From CAZGWJ01 sp964529445 (GTDB taxonomy: Bacteria; Oederibacteriota; Muellerivitia; Muellerivitales; Muellerivitaceae), in the NCBI GenBank assembly GCA_964529445.1, contig CAZGWJ010000082.1, positions 1 to 11,911 on the forward strand: DNA of 11,911 bases, in the 5' to 3' direction. A model generated the notes under the pieces. The model saw only the letters and a list, made by a program, of their open reading frames with translations. It was not told where the DNA came from and did not search any database. The translations under genes were made by a program, and so were the position numbers. Positions 1 to 8,000 of this stretch are shown piece after piece. How positions within the stretch are numbered: the stretch's first letter is position 1; every line of letters begins with the position of its first letter.

Positions 1-795
1 TGCGGCAAGAGCACGCTGGCCCGCTGTCTCCTGGGCCTTCATACCGTGGACGCCGGGCAGGTCCGATGGGACGGGGACGATCTCGCCGGGATGGCTCCCG
101 ACCGGATCCGTTCCCGTCGGCAGTTCTATCAGATGGTCTTCCAGAATCCCTTCGCTTCGCTCGATCCGCGACAGGCCGTCGGGGATTGCCTGGTCGAACC
201 GCTGGAGGCGCACGGCCTGGGCGACGCGGAATTCCGCCGCGCGGCCGCGGTCGATATCCTGGGGGAGGTGGGGTTGGATGCATCCTCGATGGGGAAGCAT
301 CCCCACGAGTTTTCCGGCGGGCAGAGGCAGCGCATCGGTTTGGCCCGCGCGCTGATCCTCGATCCGAAACTGGTGGTTCTCGACGAGCCGGTTTCCTCCC
401 TGGACGTGTCGGTGCAGGCTTCCATCCTGAACCTTCTTTTGCGGCTCAACCGCGAGCGGAACCTGGCCTATCTCTTCATCTCCCACGACCTGGCCGTCGT
501 GGGATACCTGAGCCGGAGGGTGCTGGTCATGTACCTCGGGCGCGTCGTCGAGGAGGGGGAAACGGCCCGGATTCTCGAGAACCCGAGGCATCCCTACACG
601 CGTGCCTTGCTGGAGGCGGGGCGCGAGGGGAAGGTCACGGTGAAGGGCGATCCTCCGAGCCCGCTGGCGCCACCTCCCGGTTGCCCCTTCCATGCGCGTT
701 GTCCGCTGGCGGAGGAGCGGTGTCGCGTGGAGACCCAGACCTTGACCGAAGTGGAAACCGGGTGGAAGGCCGCCTGCTGGAAGGCGAAACCCTGA
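1..795 (+). CDS. Opp/Dpp-type peptide ABC transporter ATP-binding protein, 5' end cut off by the window
   Basis: This is the ATPase subunit of a peptide or nickel type ABC importer; it would bind the inner-membrane permeases and drive uptake by ATP hydrolysis. The reading frame is open from base 1, where the first residues CGKST are the end of the Walker A loop, so only about the first 50 residues of an OppF/DppF-like protein are missing. Of the 264 visible residues, the Q-loop is at about residue 48 (VFQNPF), the signature FSGGQRQR at about 104-111, Walker B LVVLDEP at 124-130 and the switch histidine in ISHD at about 162. The C-terminal PGCPFHARCP and later cysteines form the oligo_HPY domain typical of the Opp/Dpp family. 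It is closer to the F-type than the D-type subunit. It could also be the second half of a fused OppDF protein, since the start is not seen. The substrate cannot be read from the ATPase. The gap to the next gene suggests that it ends an upstream operon. Confidence 0.95.
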   Translation, partial: CGKSTLARCLLGLHTVDAGQVRWDGDDLAGMAPDRIRSRRQFYQMVFQNPFASLDPRQAVGDCLVEPLEAHGLGDAEFRRAAAVDILGEVGLDASSMGKHPHEFSGGQRQRIGLARALILDPKLVVLDEPVSSLDVSVQASILNLLLRLNRERNLAYLFISHDLAVVGYLSRRVLVMYLGRVVEEGETARILENPRHPYTRALLEAGREGKVTVKGDPPSPLAPPPGCPFHARCPLAEERCRVETQTLTEVETGWKAACWKAKP

Positions 796-809
796 CGAGC
801 ATGAATCTT

Positions 810-890
810 GGGCGAAATGTGTGAAAGTTTCGAAAGGCGCGAAACGGACATCCTTGTGTGAAACGTGTGAATAGTTTGAAGGTGTGAAGG
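810..890 (+). repeat. degenerate 9-bp tandem repeat array (GTGTGAAAG-like)
   Basis: About eight units follow each other with a period of nine bases and a shared core NNNNGAAAN: GGGCGAAAT (810), GTGTGAAAG (819), TTTCGAAAG (828), GCGCGAAAC (837), then a 10-base break, GTGTGAAAC (856), GTGTGAATA (865), an 8-base unit GTTTGAAG (874) and GTGTGAAGG (882). The heptamer GTGTGAA occurs four times. Several units contain TGA in frame, so the array is not coding in that frame. It lies between the ABC ATPase stop and the radical SAM start. It could be a decaying intergenic repeat family or a binding array for a regulator; the sequence does not decide. Confidence 0.7.
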
Positions 891-903
891 CGCGGAGAGC
901 GCC
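889..903 (+). other. small GC hairpin at the end of the 9-bp array
   Basis: GGCGC (889-893) and GCGCC (899-903) form a five-pair stem around the loop GGAGA. No T-tract follows, so it is not a typical intrinsic terminator. It joins directly to the last 9-bp repeat unit, which suggests that repeat and hairpin belong to one element. Confidence 0.45.
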
Positions 904-918
904 GGATGGATACGGATA

Positions 919-947
919 TTGCTTTAACATCCATACGGACTTAGAGT
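919..947 (+). promoter_or_regulatory. weak candidate sigma70-type promoter before the radical SAM gene
   Basis: TTGCTT (919-924) and TAGAGT (942-947) are separated by 17 bases, which would start transcription about 30 bases before the ATG at 984. The match to consensus is only 3 of 6 and 4 of 6. Two copies of ATACGGA (910-916 and 933-939), 23 bases apart, flank the -35 box and could be an operator. This is a guess based on spacing, and it assumes standard sigma70 recognition in this organism. Confidence 0.25.
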
Positions 948-983
948 CTTCCGTAGGTTCTGTGAAAGGTACTCGGTCGATCC

Positions 984-2420
984 ATGAAGATACTGCTCGT
1001 CAACCCGCCCGGAGTATCCGGGTTGAAGTACGTGAGGGAGGGCCGCTGCGAACAGCGTCTCAACTCCTTCCAGTACGTCATGGTCCCCATCTCCCTCCCT
1101 CTGACCGCGGGAACGCTCGAGGCGGGCGGGCATGAGGTCCGGATCATCGATTGCGTGGCCCAGGAACTGGGACTGGAGTCGCTCCTGTCGGAGGCCGAGG
1201 CATACCGCCCCGGTCTCATCCTTCTGAACGTGGCCACCGCCACCTCGGCAGGGGATCTTCAGGTTGCAGATGCCTTGAAACGGCGCATTCCGGTCCATCT
1301 CACGGCCATCGGCAATCACGTGACCTCCCTGCCGGAGGAGACGCTCGCCGCCTCGGCCCTGGATTCGGTCGTGAGGCGCGAACCGGAACTCACCGTGAGG
1401 GAACTGGCCGATATCCTGGCGCGGGGAGGGGACCTTTCCGGCGTGCGGGGCCTGTCCTTCAAGGGGCCCGGGGGCGTCGTCCACAACCCGGACCGGCCCT
1501 TCAACGAGGACCTCGATGCCCTGCCTTTCCCGGCCCGCCACCTCATCGACAACGATCGTTACACGCTGCCCGTCCTCAACGAGCCCTATACCCTGGTGGT
1601 CTCCAGCCGGGGATGCCCCCACGCCTGCATCTATTGCACGGCCCACCAGTATTACGGGCGCAAGGTCCGCCTGCGTTCCCCCGCCAACGTGGTGGACGAG
1701 ATCCAGCAATGCGTCGAGAAACACGGCTTGCGCAATTTCACCATGTGGTCCGACACCTTCAACATCGACCGGGATTTCGTGCTGGGCGTTTGCGCCGAGA
1801 TCCGGCGGCGGGGTCTCGAGAAACGGATTCGATGGATGGCCAACGGGCGCGTGGACCGCGTCGACCGGGAGATGCTCGCGGCCATGAAAGAGGCCAACTG
1901 CATCGGCATATCCTACGGGATCGAGTCCGGGGACGACGCGATCCTGAGGAACATCCGGAAGGGCGCCACCGCGGCCCAAGCCGAGGAAGCGGTCCGGCTG
2001 ACGAAGGAGGCCGGTATCGAGGTGTTGGCCCACGTCATTCTGGGGCTTCCGGGCGAGAGCGTCCGAAGCATCCGGAACACGGTCGATTACATCAAACGGC
2101 TCGATCCGGATTACGCGCAGTTCTATTGCGCCATCCCTTTCCCGAAGACCGAACTGGAGGAAACGGCGAAAAGGGAGGGTTGGCTCATACGGGGCGATTA
2201 TGCCCGTTACGAGCTGAACCAGCCCATCCTCGAACTGCCCACGCTGACCCTGGAGGAGCTTTCCCGGGAGCGGTCGCGCGCCTACCGCGCCTTCTATCTG
2301 CGTCCCTCCTACATGGCGGGGCGCCTCGCAAAATGCAGGAGCTTCGGCGATGTCGTGACCCTCTTCCGGCAGGGATGGGATTTCGTCCGAAATTGGGTCC
2401 TGAACCGGGAGTCGGCGTGA
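984..2420 (+). CDS. B12-binding-domain radical SAM protein of unknown reaction
   Basis: The protein has 478 residues and the usual layout of class B radical SAM enzymes. An N-terminal Rossmann-like cobalamin-binding domain covers about residues 1-150; it starts MKILLVNPPG and ends with the family pattern around RREPELTVREL. A radical SAM TIM-barrel follows, with the cluster motif CPHACIYC (C211, C215, C218) binding a 4Fe-4S cluster and S-adenosylmethionine. The segment SYGIESG (310-316) matches the conserved GxESG region. The C-terminal FYLRPSYM segment is common in this group, whose characterised members include BchE and hopanoid methylases. The reaction could be a methylation or ring rearrangement of a lipid or sugar, but no residue identifies the substrate. 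The ATG at 984 has no good Shine-Dalgarno; AAAGG at 965-969 lies 14 bases upstream, farther than normal. A 132-base spacer separates it from the glycosyltransferase downstream. Confidence 0.93.
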   Translation: MKILLVNPPGVSGLKYVREGRCEQRLNSFQYVMVPISLPLTAGTLEAGGHEVRIIDCVAQELGLESLLSEAEAYRPGLILLNVATATSAGDLQVADALKRRIPVHLTAIGNHVTSLPEETLAASALDSVVRREPELTVRELADILARGGDLSGVRGLSFKGPGGVVHNPDRPFNEDLDALPFPARHLIDNDRYTLPVLNEPYTLVVSSRGCPHACIYCTAHQYYGRKVRLRSPANVVDEIQQCVEKHGLRNFTMWSDTFNIDRDFVLGVCAEIRRRGLEKRIRWMANGRVDRVDREMLAAMKEANCIGISYGIESGDDAILRNIRKGATAAQAEEAVRLTKEAGIEVLAHVILGLPGESVRSIRNTVDYIKRLDPDYAQFYCAIPFPKTELEETAKREGWLIRGDYARYELNQPILELPTLTLEELSRERSRAYRAFYLRPSYMAGRLAKCRSFGDVVTLFRQGWDFVRNWVLNRESA

Positions 2421-2457
2421 CGGCCGGAAGATGCTTCTTGCGCTTCCGTCCATAACC

Positions 2458-2486
2458 TTCTAATTTTCTATCTTCTACCTTCTATC
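2458..2486 (+). repeat. 7-bp tandem repeat (TTCTAYC) in the spacer after the radical SAM gene
   Basis: Three perfectly adjoining heptamers TTCTATC, TTCTACC and TTCTATC fill 2466-2486, and a related TTCTAAT sits at 2458-2464, one base out of phase. The tract is pyrimidine-rich on the plus strand and contrasts with the GC-rich genes around it. It runs into a GC hairpin one base later. A poor promoter-like pair (TTGCGC 2438-2443, TAATTT 2461-2466, spacing 17) overlaps it, too weak to list separately. The likely nature is an intergenic simple repeat. Confidence 0.65.
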
Positions 2487-2487
2487 T

Positions 2488-2503
2488 GCGGGGCAAGCCC
2501 CGC
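2488..2503 (+). other. perfect GC hairpin between the radical SAM and glycosyltransferase genes
   Basis: GCGGGGC (2488-2494) and GCCCCGC (2497-2503) pair over seven bases with AA between them; in RNA the loop would open to four bases. The sequence after it is GGGAAAGGGC, with no T-run, and the pyrimidine-rich repeat lies on the 5' side. It therefore does not fit a standard intrinsic terminator in either direction. It could slow the polymerase, protect a transcript end or be part of a repeat element. Confidence 0.55.
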
Positions 2504-2552
2504 GGGAAAGGGCGGGCATGCATAGGGTTCACAGCGGTCCCGGGAAGCGAAA

Positions 2553-3338
2553 GTGAGACCCCGTCTCATCGCCCTGTTGCCCGTCTACAATGAGGAGCGA
2601 GTCCTCAAGGATGTCCTCCGGCGCGTAGGCCGTCAAGTGGACCTCATGGTGTGCGTCAACGACGCGTCGCGGGATTCCTCCCTGTCCATCCTGAAAACCT
2701 TCGCCCGCGGTAGGAAGAACTTCTTCCTGCTGGATCTGCCCCGGAATCGGGGCATGGCGGGGGCCCTCAAGGCCGGGTTCCGTTTCGTTCTTCACCTGGA
2801 AGGGAAGGGGATCGTCAGGGACGACGATATCGTGGTGATGATGGACACCGACGGCCAGCACGAGCCCGAATACGTGCCGAAGGCCTTGAAGCACATGCTG
2901 AACGGCGGCTTCGACGTGGCCTTGATGCGAAGGGATTTCACGAACTACCCGCGCTACAAGATCTGGGGAAACCGGTTCCTCACCCGGGTGAACTCGGTCC
3001 TCTCCGGGGTGTGCTACCACGACGTGGAATGCGGGTTCCGTCTCATGAAGGTGAAGGTGATCCCCGGCTTGTTGAGGTATTACACGGGAAGCCGCTATTC
3101 CTGCGCCCAGGAGATCGCTCTCCTGACGGCCCGGCAGGGATGGAGGGTGGACAACACCTTCCCCATCCGAATCCCCTTCTACCGTCATGGGGCCACCTTC
3201 TGGGACGGTTTCGTGGTCCTGGCCATGAGCCTGTATACTTTTTTCCGCTGGTTGTTCCGGCTTCCGGTCAGTCCGGATGACCAGGACTCATCCGCGGACG
3301 GGCGGATGAAGCTGTCTGGACGTACATCCAAACGCTGA
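2553..3338 (+). CDS. family 2 glycosyltransferase, DPM1-like polyprenyl-phosphate sugar synthase
   Basis: The 261-residue GT-A fold enzyme probably moves a sugar from a nucleotide donor to a lipid phosphate on the cytoplasmic face of the membrane. Evidence is the start LLPVYNEE (8-15), the NDASRD motif (36-41) that stands for DDGSxD, the metal-binding DTDGQHE (98-104, the DxD motif followed by QH as in dolichyl-phosphate mannose synthases) and VECGFR (158-163), matching the SGFR-type acceptor or catalytic segment. A hydrophobic stretch at about 219-237 near the C-terminus could anchor it or lie in the membrane. The start is GTG at 2553, chosen because GGGAAG ends 5 bases before it and the fold begins immediately. 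The NHL gene follows after 17 bases, so the two are probably cotranscribed. Which sugar and which lipid are used cannot be told. A general GT2 with another acceptor remains possible. Confidence 0.92.
   Translation: MRPRLIALLPVYNEERVLKDVLRRVGRQVDLMVCVNDASRDSSLSILKTFARGRKNFFLLDLPRNRGMAGALKAGFRFVLHLEGKGIVRDDDIVVMMDTDGQHEPEYVPKALKHMLNGGFDVALMRRDFTNYPRYKIWGNRFLTRVNSVLSGVCYHDVECGFRLMKVKVIPGLLRYYTGSRYSCAQEIALLTARQGWRVDNTFPIRIPFYRHGATFWDGFVVLAMSLYTFFRWLFRLPVSPDDQDSSADGRMKLSGRTSKR
3288..3309 (+). other. inverted repeat inside the 3' end of the glycosyltransferase gene
   Basis: TCATCCGC (3288-3295) and GCGGATGA (3302-3309) are perfect inverted copies around a 6-base loop. They lie in the poorly conserved, charged tail of the glycosyltransferase, about 45 bases before the NHL start. 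The RNA hairpin could affect decay or coupling between the two genes. It has no T-tract. It may also be chance in GC-rich coding DNA. Confidence 0.35.
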
Positions 3339-3355
3339 TCCGCGGCGAGGGGATT

Positions 3356-4432
3356 ATGAACTGGAAGCTGACATTGATTTTGAGTCTGCTGGCGCTCTCC
3401 ATCCCTTCTTTCGGAGAGCAAGCGCCGTCAAACGGGTTGTCCTTTGTCCAATATGGAAAGAAGGGGAACAAACCGGGGGAATTCAAACAACCCCTGGGTA
3501 TCGCTTTTGCCCGAGGTTGCCTGTTTGTGGCGGATTCGAAAAACCAAAGGCTTCAGATCCTGGGTTCTGGCGGGCGAACTCAAACGATCATCCCCATCAA
3601 ACAATACAACCCGGGGGCGCGGAGCGTATCCTTTGGTAAGGAAGATGCAAAGACCACGGGCGCCGAGGCCTCCTATTCCCAGGGGATCGGCGAGAGGGTG
3701 GACCTGACCAACCGGGGACAGACCGTGCCGGGCAGGGTTGGCACCAAGCGGTTGCCGATCAATGCCGGGAATCCGACTCCGCCGGGTGTACCGTCCGATG
3801 TGGCGGTGTCACGTGGTGGAGAAGTCTTTGTCGTCGACACCGAGAATATCCGCGTGTTCGAGGTCGATCTCGGCGGCGCGGTCAAGCGGCAGATTGGGGG
3901 ACCCGGTAAAAACAGGGGGGAGTATTCAAAACCGGTGGCCTTGGCGGTCGAACCGCAGAGGGACCTTTACGTCGTGGACGGATTCCTGGACAAGGTTATC
4001 AAGTACGACCGGGAAGGGCGGGTCCTGTTCGAATGGGGCGGGTCGGGCACGGCGAACGGCCGATTCATCGGACCGCGGGGGATCGCGGTGAATCCCACCG
4101 GGGATACGGTCTACGTCGTGGATGCCGGCAACGTTCGCATCCAGGAGTTCGACATCCAGGGGCGCTTCAAGAGGGCGTGGTATGACGACCGGCGCATGAA
4201 AGGGATAGCCGACATCGCGGTTGGCGAGTCCGGGGACGTTTATCTGGCGGACGAGTCCGCCGGTTGCGTCCTGAAATACGATCCTGCGGGTGTCTTTGTG
4301 CGGCAATGGAAACCGGATGGCGGATTGTCATCCCGCTGGCGACCGGTCGCTCTTGTGGTGAGCGGGGATGGCATCATCCATTTCTCGGATACGCTACGGA
4401 ATTGCATTGGGCGAATCGAGGACAAGGACTGA
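3356..4432 (+). CDS. secreted NHL-repeat six-bladed beta-propeller protein
   Basis: The 358-residue protein begins with a signal peptide: MNWK, a hydrophobic core at about residues 5-17, and likely cleavage after SFG near residue 20. The mature part would lie outside the cytoplasmic membrane. Six NHL-like blades can be traced by the pattern of G-x-F, P-x-G-I-A and VxD-x-x-N-x-R-I-Q: about 41-70, 146-172, 188-218, 235-270, 283-316 and 327-355. The blade with NPTGDTVYVVDAGNVRIQEF (246-265) is the clearest. Residues 73-143 form an insertion rich in Gly, Ser, Thr and Pro between blades one and two, with no match I recognise. NHL propellers bind proteins, peptides or sugars and some are lyases; no catalytic set is evident here. 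GAGGGG lies 5 bases before the ATG. It follows the glycosyltransferase after 17 bases and precedes the DUF6941 gene by 4, which points to one operon and a shared envelope task. The exact role is unknown. Confidence 0.9.
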   Translation: MNWKLTLILSLLALSIPSFGEQAPSNGLSFVQYGKKGNKPGEFKQPLGIAFARGCLFVADSKNQRLQILGSGGRTQTIIPIKQYNPGARSVSFGKEDAKTTGAEASYSQGIGERVDLTNRGQTVPGRVGTKRLPINAGNPTPPGVPSDVAVSRGGEVFVVDTENIRVFEVDLGGAVKRQIGGPGKNRGEYSKPVALAVEPQRDLYVVDGFLDKVIKYDREGRVLFEWGGSGTANGRFIGPRGIAVNPTGDTVYVVDAGNVRIQEFDIQGRFKRAWYDDRRMKGIADIAVGESGDVYLADESAGCVLKYDPAGVFVRQWKPDGGLSSRWRPVALVVSGDGIIHFSDTLRNCIGRIEDKD

Positions 4433-4436
4433 ACAC

Positions 4437-4823
4437 ATGGACTCCAACGGCATGAACATCCCGAAACTGGCGGCTTTCCTGTGCTGCCAGCGCATCCAGC
4501 AGGACGTCATCAGCAAGAACTACGACCTTGCAAACGTCTTCCAGGGTTTCCGGCCCCCGGGCTATCCCTTCGGCACCGAATTCGCCACGTTCGCCCGCTT
4601 CTTCCATGACAAAGGTGGGGAATACCAGGTGGACATCTCCCTGACCGACGAGGCGGGGGTTGCCGTCGTCGAGAACCGCCCCAAGAGGATCGTCTTCGGG
4701 GAGACACCGATGCACGACCTGATGACTTCCTGGCGCGTCGTCTTTCCCAAGGCGGGCGCCTACACGTTCAAGGTCTTCGTCAACAACCTCAACATCGGCG
4801 AATACCGCATCTTCTGCCGTTGA
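4437..4823 (+). CDS. small DUF6941-like protein
   Basis: The 128-residue protein has no signal peptide or membrane segment. The opening KLAAFLCCQRIQQDVISKNYDL followed by a short NVFQGFRPPGYPF segment and the ending NNLNIGEYRIFCR resemble DUF6941, small beta-rich proteins of unknown function; this match is from memory of the family pattern. The alternation of hydrophobic residues from about 48 on fits a beta-sandwich. The frame is open back to an ATG at 4368, but that would overlap the NHL gene by 65 bases. The ATG at 4437 comes 4 bases after the NHL stop, with AAGG at 4424-4427 as ribosome site, and starts where the conserved part begins, so I use it; a second ATG at 4452 is also possible. 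Translation is probably coupled to the NHL gene. No function can be given; binding to an envelope or regulatory partner is only a guess. Confidence 0.82.
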   Translation: MDSNGMNIPKLAAFLCCQRIQQDVISKNYDLANVFQGFRPPGYPFGTEFATFARFFHDKGGEYQVDISLTDEAGVAVVENRPKRIVFGETPMHDLMTSWRVVFPKAGAYTFKVFVNNLNIGEYRIFCR

Positions 4824-4899
4824 AACGGGGCGCTGCGCGATCCCGCCAGTGGCAGGCCGGAAACGCTTAAAATAAGGCCTCTTCCGGGTTCGTTCCGTA

Positions 4900-4927
4900 T
4901 TGCGCCCATAAGAAAACGCGTTATACT
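4900..4927 (+). promoter_or_regulatory. candidate sigma70-type promoter for the giant membrane protein
   Basis: TTGCGC (4900-4905) and TATACT (4922-4927) are 16 bases apart, matching consensus at 4 of 6 and 5 of 6 positions; this is the best promoter-like pair in the window. An AT-rich patch (about 4863-4876) lies upstream. Transcription would start near 4934, leaving a leader of roughly 90-125 bases before the likely start codons at 5027 or 5060. It lies in the largest break after the NHL/DUF6941 pair, where a new transcription unit is expected. Confidence 0.5.
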
Positions 4928-5059
4928 ATGCCTCACTTTTTGCGCGATTTCCTCGAATAATCCGGCCGGATGATTCTCTGTTATGGGTTGTCCTTTCGTT
5001 CGAACCTGTCGTGGGGAAGGTCCTTTTTGAAGAGAGCCACCTCGAAGGAACCGAAGAAG

Positions 5060-8000
5060 ATGATGCGTCCGAAGGCCTCCTGGGCCCTATGGGCCATCCT
5101 GGCTTTCATGCTCGTCGGCGGGGTTTTCCGCTTCTACAACCTCAACTGGGACCTCTACCACTCGTTCCATCCCGACGAGCGGAACATCCTGGGCCAGACC
5201 GCTGGTATCCAAAAGGCGGACGGGTTCCGGGTCCGGTTCTTCGCCTACGGCCAATTGCCGGTCTATCTTTATCGCGCCACCGCCGAGGCCGTTTCGGTTC
5301 CGAAGTTCTTCACCTTCGTCACCGGTGGACGCGTCAACAATACCGTGGTGGGCCTGTGGTGGGTGACGCTGGCTCTTCTTCTCGGGACCCTCTTCTGGCT
5401 GGCCCGGAAGGAGGCCTGGAAGGTCCCGGTCGTCGGGACGGCCGTGGTGGTTTTCGCGGCGCTCGTCTTCCTCGACCTGTTCCCGGTCTTCAACATCTGG
5501 TTCAGGAACCTGGACCCCATCCGTTCCAAGATCGCCTGCCTCCTCTTCGTCTCGGCGGCGGCCTTCGGGGCGTCGCTGGCCGTGGCGCGTTACCTGGAAA
5601 CCGACTGGTTCGGGAAGCCCTTCTATTCGGCCGCGGGCATCACGTTCCTCTGTGGGGCCCTTCCCATGGTCCTTCCCTGGGACGCCTTCGCCCGCGTTTT
5701 CGGTCTCATGGCGTTCACCTTCATTCTCTTCGCCGGTCTTTCCTGGTGGGCCTGGATCTCCCGGGTCGGCCGTTTCACGCTCCTGGCCCTCACCGCCTGG
5801 GTCTTCCTGGCCGCCCAGCCCAATCCGGGGCCCCATTTCATCGACTACAAGTACATGATGGTGATCGGCCGCTGGTGGTCGGCGCTCTTTTCGACCCTCA
5901 CCATCGGTGGCATCTATCTTCTGGTGAAGCGGATCTACCAGAACACCCCCATGGCCCTGGTGGCGGCCGGCGCTTTCGCGGGTGCCGTGGTGAGCATCCA
6001 ATACGCGCATTATTGCGTGACCGAATCCTTCATCACCTTCATGGTCGTCGCGATGGCCTACACCAGCGCTTCCGTCCTGGAGAAGGGGACCTGGAAGTCC
6101 TACCTGATCGCAGGCGCCTGCTTCGGCCTGGCCATGGCGGCCAAGACCAGCGCCATGTTCTATGTCCTCATGCTCGTGGCGGCCCATCTGGTGAGGATGG
6201 CCAAGCGGCCAGCCGCGGCCTGGCAGGCGGAGGATCGCCGGAATTCCGGCAACGTCGAATTGACCTCCCTGGCGGCGGGACTTCTCCTGGTCGCTGTCCC
6301 GGCGGGGTTCCTCTTCGCGGGGATGAAGCTACGCGGCATCATTCGCGACCTCTACGTTCGCGATCCCGCCACGGGGCCCGTCGTGTGGACCGTGCTTTTC
6401 GTCGTCCTGGCCGCCGCGGGGCTCCTGTTTTTCGCCTACGGTCTTGCGAATTTCAAGGCCCTTCGTGGACAGATGGCCGAATGGACCAAGGTGGGCGGGG
6501 CGCTGGGCCTTTCCTTCCTCCTTTTCTGCGCCCTCTCCCCCTGGTCCCTCGTGGACAACCAGGGCTTCATGCATTCCCAGCAGTACGAGTGGGGGGTCGT
6601 CTCCATCTCCGATGCCTGTTACGTTCACCAGTTCAAGGATACGCCCCGCTACCTCTTCCACCTGCAAAACCTCATGCATGTCGAGCTCTGGTGGCCGCTC
6701 GGCATCATGGCCGTGGCCGGGATGGCCTGGGTCCTCCTGCGATTCGGGTGGCGTCTCGCGAGGCCGGTCAAGGGCGCGGGCCTTTTGCCGGTGCCTTTCC
6801 TGAAAGGTCGCTCCTTCCGCTTCGAGTGGCCGGATCTCCTGCTCCTCGCCTGGTTCATCCCTTATTTCGGTTTCATCGGGCATTGGAACACCAAGTTCGT
6901 CCGCTACATGATCCCCCTCATCCCCTTCTTCTGCATCTTCGCGGCGCGGCTGCTCATGGACCTGACCGCCTGGCTTTCGCGACGCTGGGCGTCCGCCCGG
7001 GTCCTGGGGGCCGTCCTGGCGGCACTGGTGCTGGGGTCCACCTTCTTCTACGCCACCGCCTACATGGCCGTGTACCGCAACCCCCATCCCTGGATCGAGG
7101 CTTCGGTGTGGATGTTCAAGAACATCCCCGAGGGTTCCACCATCCTCAAGGAGCATTGGGATGACGGGCTTCCCACGGGCATCGAACCCTGGATGGACCC
7201 GAGGGTCACCCGTTCCATGGGACCCCACAACTACCGGCAGGAGGATATCCCGGTCTACGAGATGTTCGGCCATCCCACGGACGACACCCCCGTCAAGAAG
7301 AACAATTACGCCGATCTGCTGGAACGCGGGCAGTACATCTCCATCGCTTCCAAGAAGCTCTGGTACACCCTCACGGATTCCTCGCCGGAATTCCGCCCGA
7401 AGGGTTTCAACAAGTATCCCGTGACCTCCCGCTACTATCGTGCCCTGTGGACGGGGCTTCTGGGCTACAAGATGGTGGCGGAGATCAACAATTTCCCCCG
7501 TCTCTTCGGATGGGTCCACCCCGACGACATGGCGGAGGAGTCCTTCTCGGTCTATGACCACCCGCGCGTGTACGTCTTCAAGAAGGTGGAGGACGTCCCC
7601 CGCGAACGGATCCTCGAACTGCTTTCGACCGACGATTACGTGCGCGGGGTCCGCCGCGGAGAGATGAGGCAGGTGCTGCCGGGCAACGTGGACGACTTCA
7701 TCGCCCGGCATCGAGCCAAGCTGGAGAAGGAGGGCCTTTGGGCCCGGTTGATGGGCGCCTCGACGGCTCCGTCGACCGTCGTTCCTGCCGCAACCCCGGA
7801 AAAGCAGGGAAGATCCGAACGGAAGTCCCCCGTCGCGGCAGGCGCATTGAAACCGACGGGGACTCCCCCGCCCCCCACGGCGTCGGCGCCTGCGGTCGAG
7901 GCGCCCCGGACGGTTCCCGGCCTGCCGGGTCCCGCCACGATGGAGGCCTTGAAGAAGCTCTCCGCGGATCCGGTCGTCGTTCCGGACACAGCCGCCTTGC

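Noticed and set aside
924..2453. Open antisense frame of 509 codons opposite the radical SAM gene
   Set aside because: It mirrors a gene with clear domains, its translation is rich in Gly, Asp, Arg and His without any family pattern, and GC-rich codon use commonly creates such shadows.
2488..2503. Intrinsic terminator at the GC hairpin
   Set aside because: The stem is perfect, but no T-run follows on the plus strand and none follows on the minus strand, so I list it only as a hairpin.
4857..4887. Inverted repeat CCGGAA / TTCCGG upstream of the promoter
   Set aside because: Only six pairs with a 19-base spacer and no extension on either side; expected by chance in this composition.
5011..7164. 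Long plus-strand frame of 717 codons overlapping the membrane protein in another frame
   Set aside because: Its translation is Arg/Gly/Pro-rich low-complexity sequence with no recognisable domain. The overlapping frame carries coherent membrane helices and motifs.
6329..7711. Antisense frame of 460 codons opposite the membrane protein, and similar ones at 5087-6187 and 10238-11263
   Set aside because: These are strongly charged low-complexity translations lying wholly opposite conserved coding sequence, with no independent evidence for a gene.
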